A DNA stretch of 5,151 bases from positions 1 to 5,151 of the forward strand of contig RFNX01000474.1 in assembly GCA_009926905.1 (NCBI GenBank). Direction: 5' to 3'. This DNA is from Flavobacteriales bacterium (GTDB lineage Bacteria > Bacteroidota > Bacteroidia > Flavobacteriales_D > Crocinitomicaceae). Under the pieces are notes generated by a model that was not told where the DNA came from, did not search any database, and worked only from the letters and a program-made list of their open reading frames with translations. Below, piece after piece: positions 1-5,151 of the stretch. Made by a program: the position numbers and the translations under genes. Numbering within the stretch: the stretch's first letter is position 1; each line of letters begins with the position of its first letter.

Positions 1-2023
1 GTATTTCTACAACTTTTATTTCATTCAATAAATTCGGCAAAGGATTTAGACTTCCCGTTGAAGAAAAAACTGGTCCGTTAGAACCTGCAATTACTAGTTT
101 TGTTTTATTATAATATGGATTTGTATTTGCCATTTTAGCTTTAAAACTTATAACGTATGTTTCACCAGGTAATAAGGGTGAATTTAATTTATTTTGCATT
201 CCTTCATACATACTAACTCCATTAACATCAATTCCACCATACAAACCTCTAAAAAATTTATTAGTTGTTATATTATTCCATGTTGGTGAGGGAGGATTTG
301 ACAAAGAAGTTGGTAAATTGTAATTTGGATGACCCGTACATCCGCCTAAAAGACTAAATAAATCTGATGAGCCTCGGAAATTTGTCCAACACTTTGAAGC
401 ACTACCATTGTTCAAATTATAGCATCCTGAAGAAGATTCAAAATCCCCATTATTTACCATATTTGAACATGCACTTGGAGTACAGCCATCTTTAATAAGA
501 TAAACATAAATATAAGTAATATTACCTTTATTTCCATTTAGATCTTTAGGAACGTATCGAATTAGGTCTACTCCACCATTCGATGAGGCTGATGGAGTAT
601 AAAGTATTTGATTTGCATTTAGTTGAGATGCACTTCCTAAACCAAATACACTTTGAGGACATTCAAAAGTTAAAGTAGATGGATTTGGATTAAAATCATT
701 TGTCAAAAAATTTGAAATTACCTGTGCACCAGTTCCCATAATATAAACATTCTGATATGTTATTATTCCAGAGTTAACTATTATCCCATCATTAACTCCA
801 ACAATTTGATTTCCACCACATTGAGTGGTGTTTGGGTATGGGTAAGATCCAAAAAAATTTGAAACCTTATAACCCAAGTCGCACAGTACTTTTCTTTCTT
901 CTTCCTTTAAATACCTTTTGGAATAGAATTGCCCACTTAAACTTGTATTATAATTCCCATCTGACATAACATAGTAAGAATTGTTAGGGTAGTAATTTGG
1001 ATGACACAAATCTTCAAAGTGGCTTAATGAACTACCTGGGTCAAAAGTTGTACTTGTGTAAACTTTTTTATTTACACTTCCTGCAAATTGTATCAAGTTT
1101 GGGTCTGTACAGTTGGTTCCATTAGTTGATAATACTGTCGTATTTAATTGTGGGTTAAAAATGTATTTATAAAGTGATCCGCAACTTCCTGTATTTGTAA
1201 GTAAATTAATGCCATTAGATGTTTTCAAGAAAGTATCATATCTTGAAAAATATGGATATGATGCCCCCAATTTTGATAAACCACTAGCGTTAATAAGAGA
1301 AGCAAAACCTAATGAATGTGTTATTTCATGCAATCCGGTGCTATACAGATCTATTAAATTACTAGGGCACACTGTTAAGTTTTGATGCCATATTGCTGGA
1401 TTCGAAAAATTAAATGCAATTATACCATGATAAAAACTAGCAGAAGCTGAGTTTAAAGAATTAACAGGAGAAGAAAAATTAGTAAAAGGATCAATACCAG
1501 AGTTAATTGTCTGCCAAATTGCATTATCAATAATCCCTCCTCCTTGATTTGTTGTAATACCCGGAGCCAAATAAACAGATGATGAATATGCACCTACTCC
1601 TGAAGGTGGAGATACAAGGTTGTTTACAAAACTTCTAACGTAAATATTAACAGGTGTACTAGGATTTACTGGAGTTATGAATTGTGATAAGTCAAAAAAC
1701 AATTGACATAAAACTGCTCTTCTTTGAGCGTGTAACTGGCCTATTGCTGTTGGGGTATTATTATCAAAGACTTCAAAGCCAGAACCATCTTCTAAATAAA
1801 GTTTAAAATAACCAGTGTTACATGTAGTAAACGGGGTTACTTTTTTTAAAACTGAAGTAGTGTCTATTTTTAAATCTTCCAAACTGTATTCATTCCCATA
1901 GTGGTCAAAAACTTTGTCAAACTTCCCATCAGGAGAATATTGAATTTCATCATTTAGTAAAGGAGCCTGAGAATATCCAACAAAAGATGTTAGAATAGCG
2001 AGGCAAAAAAATAATAGTCTCAT
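1..2023 (-). CDS. Secreted multidomain zinc metalloprotease, metzincin/leishmanolysin-like (C-terminus cut by window edge)
   Basis: The frame is open from ATG at 2021-2023 to the left edge: 674 codons with no stop, checked codon by codon. Residues 1-20 form a signal peptide (MRLLFFCLAILTSFVGYSQA), which also fixes the start; no Shine-Dalgarno precedes it, as is normal in Bacteroidota. The protease domain spans about 60-387. It contains H232-E233-I234-T235-H236 followed by SLGFAS, then YSRYDTF, then H335 in GSSLSHFED, then M353 in YYVMSDG, and closes with ERKVLCDLGY (376-385). HExxH supplies two zinc ligands and the catalytic Glu. Residue 242, where most metzincins carry a third His, is Ser, so H335 is the inferred third ligand and M353 the Met-turn, a leishmanolysin-like spacing. 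Residues about 408-511 resemble a cadherin/Ig-like (Big_9-type) domain (LTNDFNP, ILYTPSA). Residues from about 519 (NMVNNGDFE, YEGMQNKLNSPLLPGETYVISF) resemble a jelly-roll carbohydrate-binding fold. Secretion, probably by the type IX system, is inferred because the sorting domain would lie outside the window. Substrate unknown. Confidence 0.85.
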   Translation of the reverse strand, partial: MRLLFFCLAILTSFVGYSQAPLLNDEIQYSPDGKFDKVFDHYGNEYSLEDLKIDTTSVLKKVTPFTTCNTGYFKLYLEDGSGFEVFDNNTPTAIGQLHAQRRAVLCQLFFDLSQFITPVNPSTPVNIYVRSFVNNLVSPPSGVGAYSSSVYLAPGITTNQGGGIIDNAIWQTINSGIDPFTNFSSPVNSLNSASASFYHGIIAFNFSNPAIWHQNLTVCPSNLIDLYSTGLHEITHSLGFASLINASGLSKLGASYPYFSRYDTFLKTSNGINLLTNTGSCGSLYKYIFNPQLNTTVLSTNGTNCTDPNLIQFAGSVNKKVYTSTTFDPGSSLSHFEDLCHPNYYPNNSYYVMSDGNYNTSLSGQFYSKRYLKEEERKVLCDLGYKVSNFFGSYPYPNTTQCGGNQIVGVNDGIIVNSGIITYQNVYIMGTGAQVISNFLTNDFNPNPSTLTFECPQSVFGLGSASQLNANQILYTPSASSNGGVDLIRYVPKDLNGNKGNITYIYVYLIKDGCTPSACSNMVNNGDFESSSGCYNLNNGSASKCWTNFRGSSDLFSLLGGCTGHPNYNLPTSLSNPPSPTWNNITTNKFFRGLYGGIDVNGVSMYEGMQNKLNSPLLPGETYVISFKAKMANTNPYYNKTKLVIAGSNGPVFSSTGSLNPLPNLLNEIKVVEI

Positions 2024-2057
2024 AAGTAGGTAGATTAAGTAGATAATAAAAGGTTTA

Positions 2058-2073
2058 AGCGTCCGCTGAAGCG
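2058..2073 (-). other. GC-rich leader island with overlapping inverted repeats
   Basis: Read on the minus strand this is CGCTTCAGCGGACGCT, about 35-50 bases before the protease start codon. CGCT, AGCG and CGCT alternate, so the central AGCG could pair with either flank. The loops are only two to four bases, so any stem would be short. It stands out because its surroundings are almost entirely A and T. A role in the 5' untranslated leader is possible but not shown. Confidence 0.25.
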
Positions 2074-2114
2074 ATAAATTAGTGCAATTTAAGAACTTTT
2101 AACAGACTGTGCAA

Positions 2115-2130
2115 TACGTATTTATACGTA
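2115..2130. repeat. 16-base palindrome tacgtatttatacgta, possible operator
   Basis: Two 7-base arms, TACGTAT and ATACGTA, are separated by TT, and each arm contains the self-complementary hexamer TACGTA. The element ends 92 bases upstream of the protease ATG. Perfect dyad symmetry with two short half-sites is what a dimeric transcription factor would bind, so an operator role is plausible but inferred. As RNA it would be a weak, AT-rich hairpin with a very tight loop. It could also be chance in AT-rich DNA. Confidence 0.4.
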
Positions 2131-2199
2131 ATTTTCATTTTTATCAATTCTGCATCATTTCTTTGGGAACTAAAAATCAACTGAAATTCAATTGGTAGC

Positions 2200-2222
2200 T
2201 TGAAAATTCGTTTTTTTTTCAA
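2200..2222. repeat. AT-rich inverted repeat TTGAAAA/TTTTCAA with a poly-T tract
   Basis: Seven-base arms at 2200-2206 and 2216-2222 flank a 9-base spacer. The element includes a run of nine T at 2211-2219. On the minus strand, the direction of both genes, this is an A-run, so it does not form an intrinsic terminator for the mannosidase. It is most likely low-complexity intergenic sequence, and the homopolymer may vary in length between strains. Confidence 0.25.
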
Positions 2223-2374
2223 TTTATATTTCGAAGGTTAAATTTTGCTTTCTTGAGAAAAATAAATGAATTTTCCAATAATACCTATTGTCGTTAAAAA
2301 TTTCATGTTTTAATATTAGGGTCTGTTTAATACCGAGTTAGTTTTTAATAAGTATTTTAAATAACATTGATGCG

Positions 2375-2387
2375 ATGAATGATTCAT
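2375..2387. repeat. Inverted repeat ATGAAT-g-ATTCAT just after the mannosidase stop
   Basis: Perfect 6-base arms around one central base, starting 9 bases beyond the mannosidase stop codon. Its position fits a 3' end element, but the stem is AT-rich, the loop is too short unless inner pairs open, and no T-run follows on the minus strand. I do not call it a terminator. Confidence 0.25.
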
Positions 2388-2395
2388 TTTGGATA

Positions 2396-5151
2396 TTACT
2401 TAAACAGTAACTCATCCACAAACAACCACGTATTATTTCCTTTTCCTAAATGCCAATCAGGACAAACGCCCGCATTTTTTATTTTGTAGCGAATGGCTTT
2501 TACAGATTTCGGTTCAAATTTCTGAATGAACTGAAAAGTCATCGGGTTGACATCTGAAGGTGTTGGTTTTTCAATTACAATCGAAGGCATGGATTCAAAT
2601 AGAACGCCATCAGTAGATATTTCAATTTCAACTCCAGCAGGTAAAAAGATCCACGATTTTTGGTCGCGAATGCAAGAAATTCCAATTTCTGAAAGCGTTC
2701 TAGCTTGGTCAAATTTAATGGTTGCTTTGACATCTTCGCCATAAAATCCTTGCCAATCGCCCGTTCTAAACTCTTTTCCTCCACGGATTCCGTCTATCAA
2801 AGAATTCGGACCCGAAGCTGCGTATTGATTCGCGTATTTTGTTTGCAATTCCAAATGAATACTTGGGTCGCGCTTGATGAAATCACAACTCACAACCGGA
2901 CTAAAATATTCTTTATTTGACTTTGTAATTCGTTGAAGTTTAGTAAATAATTTCGCAGATTTCATAATGAGTATAGGACGCTCATAAACCATCCAATTAA
3001 TCGAATCGAAACAGTAATAAACAGTATAAAAGTCAGAACTATTTATTTTATTGTAGTCAATTCCAACTTTAATAATGTCATCAAAAATTCGAACATCATT
3101 GGTCACAAAAGGACTTGGTACAAAATCATCAGGTATGATTTCAGGATAAAAATTAGTATTTTCCAATTGTTTTGTTGCTTCATTTCCCATTTCAAAAAGC
3201 AAAGTTCCGCCTTCCATCAATTGCAAATGGTCAATTTCCATTTTTTCCAATGGCTTCCCATTCCAACTAACAGATTGCACGTATTTATTGGTACTTGAGT
3301 TATTTTTAGAAACAATATGCAGTGACTTTCCATTTTCCAAATTCATAGAAACATCAGAAAAAATCGGTCGACCAATCTGATAAAGTGTACTTCCCGGCGC
3401 AGTAGGATAGAAGCCCATCGAACTTAAGACATACCAAGCACTCATTTGCCCGCAATCTTCATTTCCCGAAAGCCCATCAGCTGCGTTGTCATACATTTCT
3501 TTTAAAATGCGATCGACATAAAATTGTGTTTTGAAAGGAGCATTTGTGAAGTTGTATAAATATGCTAAGTGGTGCGAAGGTTCGTTTCCATGTGCGTATT
3601 GTCCAATTAAACCAGTAATATCACTTTGAGAACGACCTGAAAGTTTAGAATCCGATGAAAACAAACGATCGAGCCACGTTTCCAAAGAATCTCTTCCTCC
3701 CAATAAATTCGATAAAACGTCGATGTGTTGTGGAGCATACAAAGAATATTGCCAGCTGTTTGCTTCGGTATAGTTAAAGTTTACCTCTGTTGGAACGAAA
3801 GGGCCGTACCATTGCGCTCCTCTTTTTGCCCGCATGAATTTCGTTGAAGGATCAAACAAGTTGACAAAATTGTAACTGCTATTCGTGTAGGCTTTGTAAA
3901 CACTATCATTTCCAAGTACTTTTGCCATTTCAGCAATACAAAAATCATCGTAAGCATATTCCAAGGTTTTTGAAACAGATTCCGGTTCTTCGTGCGCACT
4001 GATGAATCCATTTTCTCTGAAATATTTTTTACCATACTCGTCAAAGTTACTAGTAGCAACCATTGCAGCCAACGCTTCTTTTTCATCGAAATTTCTGATT
4101 CCTTTCAAATAGGCATCGGCAATTACGGAAACGCTGTGGTAGCCAATCATGCACTCGGTTTCATTGGCAGCCAATTCCCAAACAGGCAAGTCTTTTCCTT
4201 CTTTATACTGACGCAAAAAGGTAGTGATAAATTGATTTGTCTTTTCTTGTTGAATGATTGTAAACAATGGATTCAAGCCGCGATAAGTATCCCACAATGA
4301 AAAAACGGTATATTGCTGTTGGTCAGAATCTAAAACGTGAATTTGATTGTCGCGACCACGGAATCGACCATCGCTATCACTGAAAAGATTTGGTGCTACA
4401 AAACTATGGTACAATGCAGAATAGAAAATCGTTTTTTGCTCCTGATTTTCTGTTGAAATAATTACTTTCGACAATTCTTTGTTCCAATTTCGAACCGTTT
4501 GCGCACGAACATTATCAAAGGTCATACTGCCAATTTCCTTTTCTAAATTATTTTTAGCGCCTTTTTCATCAACGGCCGACATTCCAACTTTTAGTGTAAT
4601 AACTTTCGAAGTTTTAGGAAATTCCAAAAGCAACTTGTGCATTCCGTTTTTCTTAATCAATTTCGCTTTTTTGAAAGGAATGGAAGTGTTTAAGTGAAAA
4701 TAAAAATGTTGTTCATTCGCCCAATCTTTTGAAATTCTTGTACCTGAAATTTCGTTTTTGGAAAGTATTTTGAAAGCTGCTGCCAAAACTTTATCGCGAT
4801 GATCTAAGTCTAACAAAATGAACTTTTTATCTGAAGTATTGTCAAATGTATATTCGTGAATACCAGCTCTTTCTGTAGTTGTCAGTCGAACATTTACTTT
4901 TGAATCTTCCAAATACACTTCATAATAACCTGGACTCGCTTTTTCTTTCGAATGACTAAATTTTGAACCATAACCTTCTTTAGACAAGTAACCTGGAATC
5001 ACTTTCGCTTTGGCAATTTGAGGAACTACCAATAAATCGCAATAATCTGGAACGCCTGTACCACTTAAATGCGTGTGGCTGAAACCGTAAATAATTGAAT
5101 CTGAATAATGATAACCCGAACAGCCGTCCCAACCTTCGTAACGTGTATCTG
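2396..5151 (-). CDS. GH92 family alpha-mannosidase with C-terminal accessory domains (N-terminus cut by window edge)
   Basis: The visible 917 residues run from codon 5147-5149 to the TAA at 2396-2398. GH92 enzymes are calcium-dependent, inverting exo-alpha-mannosidases that trim mannose from N-glycans or mannans. Family blocks, in visible-residue numbering: WDGCSGYHYSD (7-17), GFSHTHLSGTG (22-32), SLWDTYR (284-290), WELAANETECMIGYHS (324-339), YTEANSWQY (460-468), HGNEPSHHLAYLYNF (520-534) and GNEDCGQMSAWYVLSSMGFYP (562-582). By family analogy E462 is the likely general acid, and the acidic pair E564/D565 lies in the general-base region. The catalytic part ends near 655. Residues about 680-760 (TVYYCFDS, YERPILI) resemble a chitobiase/beta-hexosaminidase C-terminal domain, and about 770-917 an F5/8 type C or CBM32-like module. 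Single-domain family members have about 740-770 residues; this one would be near 970. Roughly 50 residues are missing, including the expected export signal and the NPFIGTG-type motif. Linkage specificity cannot be read from the sequence. Confidence 0.95.
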   Translation of the reverse strand, partial: DTRYEGWDGCSGYHYSDSIIYGFSHTHLSGTGVPDYCDLLVVPQIAKAKVIPGYLSKEGYGSKFSHSKEKASPGYYEVYLEDSKVNVRLTTTERAGIHEYTFDNTSDKKFILLDLDHRDKVLAAAFKILSKNEISGTRISKDWANEQHFYFHLNTSIPFKKAKLIKKNGMHKLLLEFPKTSKVITLKVGMSAVDEKGAKNNLEKEIGSMTFDNVRAQTVRNWNKELSKVIISTENQEQKTIFYSALYHSFVAPNLFSDSDGRFRGRDNQIHVLDSDQQQYTVFSLWDTYRGLNPLFTIIQQEKTNQFITTFLRQYKEGKDLPVWELAANETECMIGYHSVSVIADAYLKGIRNFDEKEALAAMVATSNFDEYGKKYFRENGFISAHEEPESVSKTLEYAYDDFCIAEMAKVLGNDSVYKAYTNSSYNFVNLFDPSTKFMRAKRGAQWYGPFVPTEVNFNYTEANSWQYSLYAPQHIDVLSNLLGGRDSLETWLDRLFSSDSKLSGRSQSDITGLIGQYAHGNEPSHHLAYLYNFTNAPFKTQFYVDRILKEMYDNAADGLSGNEDCGQMSAWYVLSSMGFYPTAPGSTLYQIGRPIFSDVSMNLENGKSLHIVSKNNSSTNKYVQSVSWNGKPLEKMEIDHLQLMEGGTLLFEMGNEATKQLENTNFYPEIIPDDFVPSPFVTNDVRIFDDIIKVGIDYNKINSSDFYTVYYCFDSINWMVYERPILIMKSAKLFTKLQRITKSNKEYFSPVVSCDFIKRDPSIHLELQTKYANQYAASGPNSLIDGIRGGKEFRTGDWQGFYGEDVKATIKFDQARTLSEIGISCIRDQKSWIFLPAGVEIEISTDGVLFESMPSIVIEKPTPSDVNPMTFQFIQKFEPKSVKAIRYKIKNAGVCPDWHLGKGNNTWLFVDELLFK

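Larger units (their letters stand above)
2024..2395. other. 372-base intergenic region between the mannosidase and the protease gene
   Basis: AT-rich spacer between two genes on the same strand. I see no ORF with coding character, no tRNA and no obvious small RNA. On the transcribed (minus) strand TTTG does not occur once, so the Bacteroidota TTTG / TAnnTTTG promoter cannot be placed here. The space is long enough to hold a promoter for the protease gene, and it contains the palindrome and leader elements listed separately. There is no GC-rich hairpin followed by a T-run on the minus strand, so termination of the mannosidase transcript is not explained either. The sequence just before the protease ATG (ctacctactt) has no Shine-Dalgarno motif. 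Confidence 0.7.

Noticed and set aside
1..2023. Left 2 kb as non-coding or as a decayed gene
   Set aside because: A full manual reading of the minus strand gives 674 uninterrupted codons with a signal peptide and protease motifs. It lacks only its stop, which lies beyond the left edge.
2211..2219. Nine-T tract as an intrinsic terminator
   Set aside because: In the direction of transcription it is an A-run, so it cannot serve as the U-tract of a terminator for these genes.
2236..2247. Plus-strand TAAATTTTG as a promoter -7 element
   Set aside because: The spacing is one base off TAnnTTTG, and there is no rightward gene for it to serve; both genes read leftward.
2275..2289. Inverted repeat CAATA-atacc-TATTG as a terminator or riboswitch stem
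   Set aside because: The stem is only five AT-rich pairs, with no T-run on the transcribed side and no surrounding conserved structure.
2547..4697. Short open frames on both strands inside the mannosidase (2547-2744, 2575-2784, 2705-2920, 3781-4086, 3992-4300, 4479-4697)
   Set aside because: All overlap the well-supported GH92 frame, show no recognisable domain, and look like shadows of it.
5030..5032. TTG as start codon of the mannosidase, giving an 878-residue protein
   Set aside because: Upstream codons remain open to the window edge and encode the conserved GH92 blocks WDGCSGYHYSD and GFSHTHLSGTG, so this TTG is an internal Leu codon.

Overview
The window looks like AT-rich chromosomal DNA from a Bacteroidota bacterium, most likely a Flavobacteriia member. 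The evidence is the low GC content, the lack of Shine-Dalgarno sequences, a flavobacterial-style signal peptide ending in a 'YSQA' stretch, and the two protein families present. I name no species. Both genes lie on the minus strand and both are cut by a window edge.

Right part (2396-5151): the C-terminal 917 residues of a glycoside hydrolase family 92 alpha-mannosidase. The family signature motifs are all visible, followed by two accessory C-terminal domains: a chitobiase-C-terminal-like Ig fold and an F5/8-type-C-like (CBM32-like) module. The reading frame stays open to the right edge, so the true start lies outside the window. A TTG at 5032 that could be taken as the start is internal, because the conserved GFSHTHLSGTG block lies upstream of it.

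Middle (2024-2395): 372 bases with no gene. They contain a 16-base palindrome, a small GC-rich island near the downstream start codon and a few weak inverted repeats. There is no recognisable terminator, and the strand that would be transcribed has no TTTG anywhere, so no Bacteroidota consensus promoter is present.

Left part (1-2023): the N-terminal 674 residues of a large secreted multidomain protein. My own codon-by-codon reading of the minus strand finds it open without a stop from an ATG at 2023 to the left edge. It has a signal peptide, a zinc-metalloprotease domain (HEITHSLGF, with a distant candidate third His and a Met-turn), a cadherin/Ig-like domain, and a jelly-roll-like domain that runs off the edge. 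Its C-terminus is missing, and a type IX secretion signal would be expected there.

Both products are probably exported enzymes that act on external glycoprotein or mannan-like material. The 372-base gap argues against tight operon coupling, so a shared pathway is only an inference. I saw no transposon, CRISPR array, RNA gene or evident new defence-type system.
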